A DNA stretch of 64,000 nucleotides from Bacteroides caecigallinarum (GCF_016901995.1 NZ_JACJLE010000002.1:55358-119357); one strand, 5' to 3'. Shown: positions 43,815 to 53,879, numbered from the stretch's first letter. The notes: generated by a model not told the origin, from the letters alone. Numbers and translations are program-made.

Positions 43815-43822
43815 AAAAAGAG

Positions 43823-44371
43823 TTATGAAAGAATCATATATATTATCGGAATCAATATTCCAATCAGCAAATACCATTTACCTCTTCCCGCAATACCATT
43901 CTTTCCTTTAATCATAAATAGTCCGGAAATGGCAAAGAAAACGAGTGAGAAAGCAAAGAAATCACCCATAAAACTCCATCCGTTTATGCGGTTATAATGA
44001 AGCCTGTTAAACCAGTATATCACAGGACGTTTTTCATGAGTTTCGTATTCAGTAACACCGGTTAGAGAGTTGTATATTCCAACTCCCCCTTCCAACATAA
44101 TTCTGAAGTGTTCATCGTCAATTTTAAGAACCTTCTTGAGATGTGGCAGTTCAGAATCTGCGTTCCATTCAGCAGTTATCTCATCTGCATCCATCCCCTT
44201 CTTCAGCTCCACCTTTGTTTCTGTGGTTTTGAAAGCTGGGTCTTTTCCGTCCATGTGGTTAAGAAGGAACCCTGACACTCCATAAACCAGACACAGTCCC
44301 ACCATCAGAAATCCCAGGTCACGATGGATAACCCTCAACCAATATGAAAGGCTTTTATTCAACAACTTCAT
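43823..44371 (-). CDS. PepSY-associated membrane protein
   Basis: The 182-residue inner-membrane protein has an N-terminal helix (DLGFLMVGLCLVYGVSGFLL), a periplasmic PepSY-like part with many charged residues (about 35-125), and two C-terminal helices (FFAFSLVFFAISGLFMI and LLIGILIPIIYMIL). Proteins of this type accompany TonB receptors and iron-siderophore or heme uptake in many Bacteroidetes, some acting in reduction at the inner membrane. It overlaps the lipoprotein gene by 17 nt and is the last gene of the cluster. Confidence 0.85.
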   Translation of the reverse strand: MKLLNKSLSYWLRVIHRDLGFLMVGLCLVYGVSGFLLNHMDGKDPAFKTTETKVELKKGMDADEITAEWNADSELPHLKKVLKIDDEHFRIMLEGGVGIYNSLTGVTEYETHEKRPVIYWFNRLHYNRINGWSFMGDFFAFSLVFFAISGLFMIKGKNGIAGRGKWYLLIGILIPIIYMILS

Positions 44372-44906
44372 AGTCAGTTCCTTCTACGAAATATATTGAA
44401 TAATAGTCTTTGTTGTTTTCCTTCATCCACTTACGCATATTTTCTATATTGCTCAATTCAGCATCGCAAGTTTCACCATTGCCTTCTTTTCCCTGCTTTT
44501 CCTTCAGTTCTTCTTCTGCCTGGTCAATATATTCCTTCGTAAGTTTGTTTTCTTTCAGAATTCCCTTGATAACAAGCTCTGAACCGATAAGTTCACGATT
44601 GAAGCCACCGATGTTTCCTCTTGCCTCTACACGGATAGATGTTTTCTGGTCATTACCCATAACAAAACATCTGCGTCCAGAATGCTTGCACGTATGAGTC
44701 ACGAAACCTTTAAGGGTAATTTCCTTGCCTACTTCCTGTTCTGCATTCTTCAGGATTTCCTCTACATACAAAGCTTTTGAAACGTCTATCTTCTGGGCAG
44801 CCAGCTCTGTGGTAGAAGATTCATCCGACTGCTTTTTGCTGTTTCCACATGATGTAAACGCCACACTTACAGCTAAAGCTGCAATAAAAAAGTAAAGTTT
44901 TTTCAT
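44355..44906 (-). CDS. Lipoprotein with OB-fold-like domain and Cys/His motif
   Basis: The 183-residue protein has a signal peptide and lipobox FTSCG (Cys20). A beta-rich segment (about residues 50-125) begins EEILKNAEQEVGKEITLKGF, of the kind seen in small OB folds. Inside it THTCKHSGRRCFV holds two cysteines and two histidines that could bind a metal or heme. An acidic, lysine-rich helix follows. I recognise no named family with certainty. It lies between the DUF4857 and PepSY genes of the uptake cluster and overlaps the latter by 17 nt, so a shared function is likely. Confidence 0.75.
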   Translation of the reverse strand: MKKLYFFIAALAVSVAFTSCGNSKKQSDESSTTELAAQKIDVSKALYVEEILKNAEQEVGKEITLKGFVTHTCKHSGRRCFVMGNDQKTSIRVEARGNIGGFNRELIGSELVIKGILKENKLTKEYIDQAEEELKEKQGKEGNGETCDAELSNIENMRKWMKENNKDYYSIYFVEGTDYEVVE

Positions 44907-44948
44907 TTTAAAAAGTTATGATTAAGTTTATAATTATTTTTTTAAGGT

Positions 44949-46193
44949 TTACTCAAATCTGTTTTTAGGCAATAATATAAATGCAATAACACCAGTAATA
45001 CCCGTCAGAGCAACTACTGCAGATACTATAAGATTCTTTTGCAAAGCTAATCTTTTTCTCATAAACACAAAAACCAACAGTGCCAATATAACTGACAGTA
45101 TCCATGCCGATGCCGAGAAATGAAGAACATAACAATTAATATAGCCATTATCCGGCGAAGATGGCGATAAAATTACAGGGAAAACAATATCTGCGACTCT
45201 GTCCCAAGTTCCAATTTCTTTCTCCTGATGATAAGTTGTCAATGACTCCAAAGTAGATGTTTTAAGTCCATAGCAGTCCATCGACTCAGAGTTATATATT
45301 CTTACCGTCCAGTAAAGTAAATTACCCATAATTGTTATGTCATCCTTTGTAATATCAACAGGGCGTACATCCATCTTGACAAATCTGTAACCACCGTCTT
45401 CATTGCTTTCAACTATTCCCAACTCTCCATTCTTTCCGAAAAGGTAACCATAAAATCTTTTATCGCTTACCTCGCGCATGACAAACCATTTTACATCTAC
45501 CTGCTTGCTAACTCCTGTGTTCTTCACAAAAGGACGTCCGTTAACCATTTTTACGTGAAATAACTCGCCTTTATTGTCCAGGCAGAAATAACCTTCCTCA
45601 TAAGCTTTACGCACAGTAGGATTACCCCAAAAAGCCTTTGCCGGGAATTCGAATCCTTTTTTCAGAAGCTCATCAGTAAACATCTTACTTTTTGCGTCAT
45701 TTACAGAGTTCGTTTCAGCATTTACGAAAACCATTTCATTATCGTTCATTCTGAAATAATCACCCGGCAATGACAGACTTCCCCTTTTCGGCATAGCCTC
45801 AAGCAATACTCCCATCTTTGGTTGAGGAGAATATACATCCGACGGTCTGAAACGATAAACCACCTGTTTCGAACGAAGAACTTTTACATCCATTGCATAA
45901 CCTTCAAGTGAGTCAGGCAAGTTTCCATTCATAGCCAGCTGCCTGTAGTTCATCAGCGGCAAGAGAGAATCGTATTGCGAGCGTGGATATACATTTCCTT
46001 TCACATCGCGGAAAGCATCATTCATCTCACGAAAATCTATTATACAAAGTTCTTTCAAACGTGAACTGTAGTACATCAGAGGATATCCATTTGACTCATA
46101 CACTATTTTCTTTACCAGAGCCGGTATTGACCACGAAGTTATTACTGTAGTCAGAACAAGGATTGCCACATATATAATATTCTTAAATCTCAT
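44949..46193 (-). CDS. DUF4857 membrane protein
   Basis: The 414-residue protein has one N-terminal membrane helix (IIYVAILVLTTVITSWSIPAL), a large extracytoplasmic region (about 30-350) and two C-terminal helices. The family, DUF4857, is restricted to Bacteroidetes. Its role is not established, but its genes repeatedly sit next to ABC transporter genes as here. The permease gene lies 38 bp upstream. Confidence 0.82.
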   Translation of the reverse strand: MRFKNIIYVAILVLTTVITSWSIPALVKKIVYESNGYPLMYYSSRLKELCIIDFREMNDAFRDVKGNVYPRSQYDSLLPLMNYRQLAMNGNLPDSLEGYAMDVKVLRSKQVVYRFRPSDVYSPQPKMGVLLEAMPKRGSLSLPGDYFRMNDNEMVFVNAETNSVNDAKSKMFTDELLKKGFEFPAKAFWGNPTVRKAYEEGYFCLDNKGELFHVKMVNGRPFVKNTGVSKQVDVKWFVMREVSDKRFYGYLFGKNGELGIVESNEDGGYRFVKMDVRPVDITKDDITIMGNLLYWTVRIYNSESMDCYGLKTSTLESLTTYHQEKEIGTWDRVADIVFPVILSPSSPDNGYINCYVLHFSASAWILSVILALLVFVFMRKRLALQKNLIVSAVVALTGITGVIAFILLPKNRFE

Positions 46194-46231
46194 ATCAAAA
46201 AACTGTTTTTATTGTTAACGATTAAATCATA

Positions 46232-46906
46232 TCACTGAATTCCCTGTTTAAATCTGACACACGAATAGAAAGGAAAAACAAACGACGAAACAAGCACGAG
46301 AATCATGCCCCATCCAAAGTAGGAATAGGTCTCAGGATAAACAGAAACAAACAGTACAGACAACAGTCCTACTGAAATCAGCATGTTGAATATTCTCTGC
46401 TTCCAGCTTGGTTCTACACATATCCATGACGTAAATCCATATCCGGCAAGTCCGGCAGTAATCCAAGGCAGAAACTGCGATACCATCATATGCACTACTT
46501 CAGAAGGCATAACCATACCTATAATAACAGACATGAATACAATGCAAGCTAAATACAATGCAAATAACACTCCATAACCATACAGCAGCATTGCAGACAC
46601 CAGTCTTGTTTCGCTGGCAGGAAGATGTAATGTCAGTTTGAATCTCTTGTTCATCATTTCAGGAACAAACTGTACTATAGCCATCGAAATACCCGACAAT
46701 GGTATCAGATACATCATAAGATTTGATACCGATACTCCCTGAAAAATAAATCCATACCAAATATTTACCGCCTCTTCTATTCTTATGGCGTACGTAATGT
46801 CAATATAAGAATATACTGCTACAGCAGCCAGCAGGACAAAAACCACTAGAATAAACTTTCTTGTCTTCATCCATTCTTTATACGATAGAGCCTTAAACAA
46901 ATTCAT
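46232..46906 (-). CDS. ABC-type membrane permease (ABC-2-like)
   Basis: The 224-residue protein has six probable membrane helices, starting KFILVVFVLLAAVAVYSYI, and few soluble domains. The layout matches an ABC-2-type permease half-transporter. It lies 20 bp after the ATPase gene, so the two should form one transporter. The substrate cannot be read from the sequence. Confidence 0.82.
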   Translation of the reverse strand: MNLFKALSYKEWMKTRKFILVVFVLLAAVAVYSYIDITYAIRIEEAVNIWYGFIFQGVSVSNLMMYLIPLSGISMAIVQFVPEMMNKRFKLTLHLPASETRLVSAMLLYGYGVLFALYLACIVFMSVIIGMVMPSEVVHMMVSQFLPWITAGLAGYGFTSWICVEPSWKQRIFNMLISVGLLSVLFVSVYPETYSYFGWGMILVLVSSFVFPFYSCVRFKQGIQ

Positions 46907-46926
46907 ATTTTATCACTTTATTATTA

Positions 46927-47808
46927 TCAATATTTTCCTGTCAGACCAATAAATGCATCCTCAAGTGAGAGATGCTCCTCTGTAATCTCCTTTACTCCCA
47001 TTACAGAGAGCTTTGCCAGTACCTCTTCTTTATTCAGGAAAGAATAAACTTCCCATTTATCACCAAGCACTGACGGATTCCAGAAGTCATTGTCGGTCGA
47101 TAGCCTGAAATCCTGTCCCGGTGTGACAAATCTGTATCGCCTGAAGTTGTTCATTATCTCCTTGACCGGTCGGTGAAGAAGCAGACGGCCATAATCCATA
47201 ATCATACAGTCATCTATGAGCATTTCCATATCCTGAATGATATGCGAAGTCAGGAACACAGTCTTGTTTTCTGCCGAAGCATATTCCTTTAAATATTCTA
47301 CAAAGAGACGACGATAACCCGGATCAAGTCCCATAGAAAAGTCATCCAGAATCAGCAAATCAGGATCCTGTGCAAACAAAAGTCCCAAGGCTACCTGTGA
47401 GCGCTGTCCGCACGACATAGTAGAGATTTTCTGTGTGGGAAGGACCTGCAGTTTTTTAAGAAGTTCATAATATGCTTCCTTCTTCCACTTTGGGAAAAAT
47501 GCCGAATAAAATTTCTCTATCTGCTGCACATTGAAATATGTATGCTGTACATGTCCTTCAAGCAACAACCCTACCCTTGATTTCGTGGCTGGACTTATGT
47601 TATTCATATCCTCACCAAACAGACGGCATACACCGGAGCGGGGTTTCAAGTATCCATTCAGAATGTTTATAATGGTTGTCTTCCCCGTTCCATTCTTACC
47701 TAACAGACCTAACACCTTACCTTTTTCTACGTCAAAACTAAGGTCGGCATAAATCAGTCTGTCTCCATAATAATGCGTTATTTTATCGCATTCTATAATC
47801 TTCTCCAT
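46927..47808 (-). CDS. ABC transporter ATP-binding protein
   Basis: The 293-residue protein has Walker A GLLGKNGTGKTT (about residues 34-45), a variant signature SCGQRSQ (in place of LSGGQ), Walker B DLLILDDFSMGLDPG and the switch histidine in LTSH. A C-terminal domain of about 90 residues follows the ATPase core. The variant signature is typical of ABC-2 exporters of this kind. It precedes the permease gene by 20 bp. Confidence 0.92.
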   Translation of the reverse strand: MEKIIECDKITHYYGDRLIYADLSFDVEKGKVLGLLGKNGTGKTTIINILNGYLKPRSGVCRLFGEDMNNISPATKSRVGLLLEGHVQHTYFNVQQIEKFYSAFFPKWKKEAYYELLKKLQVLPTQKISTMSCGQRSQVALGLLFAQDPDLLILDDFSMGLDPGYRRLFVEYLKEYASAENKTVFLTSHIIQDMEMLIDDCMIMDYGRLLLHRPVKEIMNNFRRYRFVTPGQDFRLSTDNDFWNPSVLGDKWEVYSFLNKEEVLAKLSVMGVKEITEEHLSLEDAFIGLTGKY

Positions 47809-47826
47809 ATATATTATTTTTAAACA

Positions 47827-49446
47827 TTAGAATTTAACTCCAGCCGAAAGGCCGCATACAAAGTGTTTCTTGCCTTTCATATTGGTATTCAAGGCTGTCA
47901 GAAACGAAAAATCTACACTCGAATACAGTGACAGTTTTTCCGAAATTCCTCTTTCATATCCCAAAGAGACGCATGATTTCACCTGACTTGCTATGTTATA
48001 ATCATATTCCTGAACAAGCAGATTATCAAGGGAGACAGGAACTTTCTGGTTTTCTGAAACAACAGTGTATGTTCCGTCTTCGTTCATGTTTCCCCATCCT
48101 GTTGAATATCCGCCTTTTATCAACATGGTGTAAATATTTTTCTTCTTAAACCAGTTCTTTCTCGCAAACAAACCAGCATGGACCGTATTGATATCCTGCT
48201 TTCTGTAGAACGGATACTGCGAAGCTTTTACAAGACGTGAATAATATCCAGCATCTATACCTGCCGACCACTCGGAACGCCGTATTCCTTTTCCTGAAAG
48301 AATTGAATATGTGATATCAACCACTTTCCATTCCTTCTCGCCTACTTTATTGCTACCATAATAGACTATTTGTGATACTCCATTTGCATCAGTGCTTTCC
48401 TTATATGAGTTCTCATTATTCTCGAGCGATTTGCTGAATACATTCAGTTCCAACACATGAGATATACGAGACTTTTCTATTATAAGTTTCGAATTGTACT
48501 CCAGTAATGCAGAATTATGATTACTGTAAGTAATTGAAGTAGAGGAACCTGTTCCGAACTGTCCATTATCCTTATAATAACCAAATTCATTAAACCACTT
48601 CATACCGGTTGTTTCCCATAATAGTTGCAAAGCACCACCATTAGTCTGCGTAAACAAAGGAAGAGCATTAGAGGTATATCCACTCTCGCCAAATAATTCG
48701 CTACGCCCATAAAAGCTACCGAAACTTATCAGCGAAGTATATTGCCTGTCCGTATTACCATAAATATTAAATGATACCCTCTGAATGTTTCTTCTATAAA
48801 CATAGGCAGAACCTAAAGTTACGTTATCGGTAATTTTATACTTGCCTCCAAAAGACAGATTCAAATCCATCATAGAATTCTGATGCCTCAAATCCTTGAA
48901 CTTGGCATAGTTCTCAACGGCATATTCCAATGAAGCTCCCAACGAGATTCTTGGGTTCAGCGAGTACCCTGCTTTTCCGCTCAATGAATACCATTCTCTG
49001 CGTTTGACTCCAGCATTGGATCTGTCCACCTCTACAATATCGAAAGGAGTATATTCAGGATTAATGAATACAGAACCTGACATGTTGTTTCCTTTATCCA
49101 TACCATATGATATTGCGCCAGACAATATCAGACGTTCATTGAAACGATAATACGACTCTGTTCTGATTTCAAAATCCCTGCTATCGTCAGACTGATAACA
49201 ATTAACCATATCACCTTTACGGATATGACCATTCATCTCAAGATAAGATAAGTTTGAACATTTCATTTCCGTTAGGAAAGAAACATTCTCACTCTGTGAT
49301 GCATAAAATTTCAAAATAGTCTCATCATAATCCATATCAGCAACAGCATGATTATTATCTGCACGAACAGGTATAGCAACGAGAAGAATTATTCCCGTTG
49401 CCATTGCCATTCTAAGGTTTCTGGTATTCCTTAAATACATAATCAA
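47827..49446 (-). CDS. DUF6850-family outer-membrane beta-barrel protein
   Basis: The 539-residue protein has a signal peptide ending near VRADN. It is composed mostly of alternating polar and aromatic strands, with a C-terminal strand ending in Phe (LSAGVKF), the usual mark of outer-membrane barrels. It matches the DUF6850 type seen next to DUF4876 genes in Bacteroides. It overlaps the DUF4876 gene by 4 nt. The role is not known, but it is probably the outer-membrane partner in this uptake system. Confidence 0.78.
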   Translation of the reverse strand: MIMYLRNTRNLRMAMATGIILLVAIPVRADNNHAVADMDYDETILKFYASQSENVSFLTEMKCSNLSYLEMNGHIRKGDMVNCYQSDDSRDFEIRTESYYRFNERLILSGAISYGMDKGNNMSGSVFINPEYTPFDIVEVDRSNAGVKRREWYSLSGKAGYSLNPRISLGASLEYAVENYAKFKDLRHQNSMMDLNLSFGGKYKITDNVTLGSAYVYRRNIQRVSFNIYGNTDRQYTSLISFGSFYGRSELFGESGYTSNALPLFTQTNGGALQLLWETTGMKWFNEFGYYKDNGQFGTGSSTSITYSNHNSALLEYNSKLIIEKSRISHVLELNVFSKSLENNENSYKESTDANGVSQIVYYGSNKVGEKEWKVVDITYSILSGKGIRRSEWSAGIDAGYYSRLVKASQYPFYRKQDINTVHAGLFARKNWFKKKNIYTMLIKGGYSTGWGNMNEDGTYTVVSENQKVPVSLDNLLVQEYDYNIASQVKSCVSLGYERGISEKLSLYSSVDFSFLTALNTNMKGKKHFVCGLSAGVKF

Positions 49447-50747
49447 TTCCTTAATGAAGCTTTACTTCTCAGATGGAAATCTACCGTAGAATTATTTGTA
49501 TCCTTATAGATTATTCTTGCACCATTCTTTATTGAAGCCTCAGCATCAATTCCACTTGGGTCGGTAGAACCTTCTACTCCTAGTGAATAATTATATACAA
49601 GTTTACCTTCATTTTCCTTGATAGCCTCAGTAGCTTCCTTATCTACATTTCTGTAAAGAGTATAGCCCATCTTGGCAGTCATTTCCACATAACCTGCATC
49701 AATTGTAGGCAGAAGTCTTTTCTGATTGTTAGACTGTCCTTTTGCAAACACTTCTATACCATCTACAACCCACTCTACAGGAACTTTTCTACGGACCTGA
49801 TTAGAACCGTACATGTTTTCATTTTCAGGATTGTCAACAAAATCCTTTAGAGTTGTTCCCTGAGGACGTACTATATAGAATGCCGGACTGGAATTGCTTA
49901 AAGGCCACGCCTTACCCAATCCGTAACTATAAACTTTCAGATAGTGTTCTGTAGGGATTAATTCAGAAGGAGTTGGATAGTAAGAAGTCTGATTATAATC
50001 CTCTATATCATAACAGCAATAATACTCACTGTTAGCATAGTTTATTGACTGCGAATATGTCTTTGTATTATCAACAGCTCCACAAATTGCTATAACAATC
50101 TGTTTTCCAGGCTCCAGTTTTACGTTGTTTTCAAAATACCACAAACCATTTCCGGCAGGTATCCATCCTTGCGATGCATAAAACAACTCTCCATCAACAT
50201 AGTCATTATTTGTACTCTGCGAATTATAAGGATTTACCATTGCAAGAGCAAAATCACTTATATCTAAAGTTGCAGACGAATTGTTATAGAGTATCACATA
50301 CTGGTCTCTTGCAAAATACCCAGAACCGTCGTCTTTTGGACATCCGCCTACGTATAGTTCTTTAATAACCACCGAACCGCCTTTTGACAAATCCAGATTT
50401 ATTACAGCTTCTACATTTTCTGCACTGGCATTTACGTTGCTGTTTACTCCATTAAAAAGATAAACCTCCGCATCGACCACTCTTTGTTCCGAAGCAGAAG
50501 CCTCATATATACCCTTAGGCACTTCAAACAGAGCAGCACCTTCCGCACTGCTCTTTTCAGTAAACACAGCTCCGGTAGAAGTATTCTTCAACGATACTTC
50601 CACACCTTCTGATGTGTTATAGCCCTCGGGATATACCAACTGAATTTTTACTTTACTTAATTCATATTGCGGATTATCTTTCTCCGTACATGAATAAACG
50701 AATAAGCTAAGCATCAAAATGCTTAAAGCGAAAAAAAATTTTCTCAT
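49443..50747 (-). CDS. DUF4876 lipoprotein
   Basis: The 434-residue protein starts with a signal peptide and lipobox VYSCT (Cys at about residue 20). A beta-sandwich region of about 100 residues follows, starting KVKIQLVYPEGYN, and then a larger DUF4876 domain with VIKELYVGGCPKDDGSGYF. It is probably displayed at the outer membrane beside the TonB receptor, whose gene ends 5 bp away. Pairs of a TonB receptor and DUF4876 protein resemble SusC/SusD-like arrangements, but it is not a SusD protein. Confidence 0.83.
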   Translation of the reverse strand: MRKFFFALSILMLSLFVYSCTEKDNPQYELSKVKIQLVYPEGYNTSEGVEVSLKNTSTGAVFTEKSSAEGAALFEVPKGIYEASASEQRVVDAEVYLFNGVNSNVNASAENVEAVINLDLSKGGSVVIKELYVGGCPKDDGSGYFARDQYVILYNNSSATLDISDFALAMVNPYNSQSTNNDYVDGELFYASQGWIPAGNGLWYFENNVKLEPGKQIVIAICGAVDNTKTYSQSINYANSEYYCCYDIEDYNQTSYYPTPSELIPTEHYLKVYSYGLGKAWPLSNSSPAFYIVRPQGTTLKDFVDNPENENMYGSNQVRRKVPVEWVVDGIEVFAKGQSNNQKRLLPTIDAGYVEMTAKMGYTLYRNVDKEATEAIKENEGKLVYNYSLGVEGSTDPSGIDAEASIKNGARIIYKDTNNSTVDFHLRSKASLRN

Positions 50748-50752
50748 AACAG

Positions 50753-53686
50753 TTATAATTTTAGTTTAAATGAAATTCCGTAATTAAAAGGAGTAATCAG
50801 GCTTGAATCAAACAATGATGTTTCGTTTCCTGTCTGTTCATTTTTTATCTTCTGCATATTGTAGAAGAAGTTATTTGCGAAAAAAGAGACAGTAAGATAC
50901 TTGCCTATTTCTTTTGACACATTGAGATTGGCTGAGAAATAAGGTGAATAACTCTGTTTCTTGAAGATATATCCATAACTGCTCTTTACAGCAAGTTTAG
51001 TCAACTCATTATATAAGTCCTTATCATTATCGTATGCCCACAACAGCTTATCCATAAATGGAACTTTGGTATCCATATCATCGCGGGATACATAATACAA
51101 TGGATAAGTCACTACATAATTTTCTCCATCATAAATATCTTTATCCGTAGCGGACGGCAAATAATCACCTCTGCCGTCAATTACATAACTTCTTGTTCCT
51201 CCACTGTACTCACTCAAATTCTGACGTGTATTCATAAATGTTCCTTCAAAACGCAATGAGAAGATCATTCTCAGTTTAGGTATATGAGTGATAAAAGTCA
51301 GATTTGTATTTAAGCGTTTACTTTCGAAACCATTATAATTACCTGTTCCGCCAACATAATATCCTATATATTTATATGGTTGCCCGTCTGAACTTGTCAG
51401 GTTAACCCTGGATGGCACAATAACTTCATCAATACCTCTATATCTGTAATACTTTCCATCTATTCGTACTGAAGTGTTTATTGATCTGATCTTATCAAAA
51501 TCCAATACCCACTCCAGTCCCATTCTCGAAGACGAAGAACCATTTATACTCATGCTTGCCGACTGAAAATCATTTACAACTTTGTAATCCAGTTCCTGCG
51601 AAGGAAAAGTTCCTGTTTTATCGGATACGGTAACGATACCGGTATTACGGTCAATACTGTAAATTCTGTCTGAAGAAGGAATCAGACAAGACTCCAAAGC
51701 ACTCTGGTCAGTAAGTTTATAATCAAAAGGTGAATAAAACCTCGTGCTGGTATATGGACTCATCATACTGTTATAATAAAAGGATAATGACATTCTTACC
51801 CATTTAAAATTAACGTCTGCACCCACTTCACGCATTATGCTATATTGCCACTTCAGTGATGAGTTATATATAGGAGTAACCGGATGAGTGTGGTATGCAT
51901 AATATGTAGTTCCGTCAGCCATTGTTCCTGGAGCAAAAGCCAGTCTGTCAACGTATGTTTCCCTAGGATAAAGTATCTCAAATGAAGGAAGTTTTACAGC
52001 TTTCCCCCATCCCATTCTGACAGTTGCTCCTCTGAAGAATCCTTTATCAGAATTACCAAACGAATATTTCGCACTGATTCTTGGGGACAGACTTGAAACT
52101 GTTCCATAATCAGAACCGGATATTACAGTCATGTCATTTCTCAAACCAGCTTTCAGATTCAGACTGGAATTTTTGAATGCTACATTCAAATCCTCTTCTA
52201 TATATGAGGCCCAGTTATTTATATACGGCAGATTATCGTATCTGTATTCTCTCCAGGTCGGTGCAACGGACATATCTGTATAATATTCTCCTCTTCCCAG
52301 ATTTCCGTCTGACTTAATATCGGAGCCCAAAAGTAAATTACTCGTTATATTTCCAATCTTATGTGTCCACTTGGCTTTAACATAAGCAGAATAATTTATC
52401 GGACGGTTGTCATTATATGTAGTGACATACCAGTATCCGGTAGGCAACAGAATTATTGGCGACGAAGGATTGTCTTCATATCTGGAAGCTACGAAATACC
52501 CTTCTTCTGTGGTATGCAAAGCAGGCATGGCCGATGATGCAGATTGGTTTGTCTTCACTTCCGACATCTTATCAGAATAAGAGAAAGTCATTCCCCATCT
52601 CAGATTTGAAAGCCAATTAGAGTTTATCATATAATTGAAAGCGACGCTGCTCCACAAGGCATTATCTTTTTCCTTGGTATAAGTCTCCTTGAAAGCATCC
52701 GGATCTGATTCTGAATTCAGTCCTCCCACATTACCATTCAGGCTGAAATCCATGGAAAGATTCCGTCCTGACGAATAATTTACTGCATTGGAATACTTGA
52801 AGCCAAAGGCATTCCTCATATATGAAGTATATGGAGATGCAATATCAGAGACAGAACGTACACGCTCATATGACAGATTGACTATCCCTCTTTTTCCTCC
52901 CAGGTCGATACCCTTACTCAATGAATATGACTGCGTGTTGGGACGTACTGATATGTTTGCAAAAAGAGGACTTTTACCTTTTCGTGTTATTATTCTGACA
53001 ACACCATTTGTCAAGTCACCATATTCCACAGAAGGAACACCTGTAATAACGTCTATTCTTTCTACGTTATTATTACCCACATTCCTTAAATCAGTTCCAC
53101 CTGTAGATTGAGCAGTAGCATTACCGGAAAGTCTTACTCCATCCATCTCAACTACAGTTCCAAAATCAGGATTACCCATCTCCGTAGTTTCACCTCTCAA
53201 AGTAACAACCTGTTCTGATGATGTCAAGGTTTTATATTTGTTTGTCTGTTCACCTGGTAACAGGCTTAAGGCATCCGTTACACTTACACTCTGTAAATGG
53301 TCTAATGCTGTCCTGTTCAGGGTATAAGTCGTGGCTGCATCATTTGCTTTTCTCTCAGCCGTAACAGTCACCTCGTCCAAAGCCAAAGATGTTTCAGAAA
53401 GATAAAATACTACATCAGCATTCTTCATGAGATATATTTTCTCCTTTTTCTCTGTGTAGCCCAAACATCTAATGATAATTTCATAATTACCCTCAGAAAG
53501 ACTATTTACCAGAAAACTTCCATTTACATCTGTCACGGTACCAATACCCGTACCCTCAACCCATACAGTAGCAAACTCTATTGGCTTTTTAGATTTTACA
53601 TCAAGTATTTTCCCTGAGATATTATATGAAAATCCGGTTATAGGAGTAATTAAGAATATTAATATTAACAACAAATTAGGTCTCAT
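50753..53686 (-). CDS. TonB-dependent outer-membrane receptor
   Basis: The 977-residue protein has a signal peptide, a carboxypeptidase-like regulatory domain (about 22-105, with IEFATVWVEGTGIGTVTDVN), a plug domain with VTDALSLLPGEQ and ERIDVITGVPSVEYGDLTNG, and a long C-terminal barrel ending in FKLKL. It imports a ligand across the outer membrane using the proton-motive force via TonB. It heads an eight-gene set that includes an ABC transporter and a PepSY protein. The ligand is not known; an iron or heme compound is a reasonable guess from the neighbours. A possible -7 box TAATTTTG is at 53717-53710. Confidence 0.92.
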   Translation of the reverse strand: MRPNLLLILIFLITPITGFSYNISGKILDVKSKKPIEFATVWVEGTGIGTVTDVNGSFLVNSLSEGNYEIIIRCLGYTEKKEKIYLMKNADVVFYLSETSLALDEVTVTAERKANDAATTYTLNRTALDHLQSVSVTDALSLLPGEQTNKYKTLTSSEQVVTLRGETTEMGNPDFGTVVEMDGVRLSGNATAQSTGGTDLRNVGNNNVERIDVITGVPSVEYGDLTNGVVRIITRKGKSPLFANISVRPNTQSYSLSKGIDLGGKRGIVNLSYERVRSVSDIASPYTSYMRNAFGFKYSNAVNYSSGRNLSMDFSLNGNVGGLNSESDPDAFKETYTKEKDNALWSSVAFNYMINSNWLSNLRWGMTFSYSDKMSEVKTNQSASSAMPALHTTEEGYFVASRYEDNPSSPIILLPTGYWYVTTYNDNRPINYSAYVKAKWTHKIGNITSNLLLGSDIKSDGNLGRGEYYTDMSVAPTWREYRYDNLPYINNWASYIEEDLNVAFKNSSLNLKAGLRNDMTVISGSDYGTVSSLSPRISAKYSFGNSDKGFFRGATVRMGWGKAVKLPSFEILYPRETYVDRLAFAPGTMADGTTYYAYHTHPVTPIYNSSLKWQYSIMREVGADVNFKWVRMSLSFYYNSMMSPYTSTRFYSPFDYKLTDQSALESCLIPSSDRIYSIDRNTGIVTVSDKTGTFPSQELDYKVVNDFQSASMSINGSSSSRMGLEWVLDFDKIRSINTSVRIDGKYYRYRGIDEVIVPSRVNLTSSDGQPYKYIGYYVGGTGNYNGFESKRLNTNLTFITHIPKLRMIFSLRFEGTFMNTRQNLSEYSGGTRSYVIDGRGDYLPSATDKDIYDGENYVVTYPLYYVSRDDMDTKVPFMDKLLWAYDNDKDLYNELTKLAVKSSYGYIFKKQSYSPYFSANLNVSKEIGKYLTVSFFANNFFYNMQKIKNEQTGNETSLFDSSLITPFNYGISFKLKL

Positions 53687-53739
53687 AAAATGCCTTTAAT
53701 TTTCAATCGCAAAATTATCGCGATAGCAAAAGGATGACA

Positions 53740-53757
53740 ATACCTAAAAGTAGGTAT
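53740..53757. promoter_or_regulatory. 18-bp palindrome upstream of the TonB receptor
   Basis: ATACCTA-N4-TAGGTAT is a perfect inverted repeat 53 bp upstream of the receptor start, just upstream of the possible -7 box at 53717-53710. Further partial copies of AGTAGG/CCTACT are close by. It is a candidate operator. Confidence 0.5.
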
Positions 53758-53847
53758 AAATACACACCGAACTTCCTACTTTTTAATCATTAATAGGTAT
53801 TTATCGTTACAATTCCATTAAATCTACATCAACACCATTAACAGACA

Positions 53848-53879
53848 TTTGACAATAACCCTGAGTTATTGTATCTTTG
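53848..53879 (+). promoter_or_regulatory. Promoter with embedded operator for the His-rich/TonB unit
   Basis: TTTG (53848-53851), a 20-nt spacer and TATCTTTG (53872-53879) form a full promoter. The spacer itself holds the perfect inverted repeat ACAATAAC-N5-GTTATTGT (53852-53872), so a bound dimer would block RNA polymerase. The His-rich protein start is 38 nt downstream. Confidence 0.8.
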
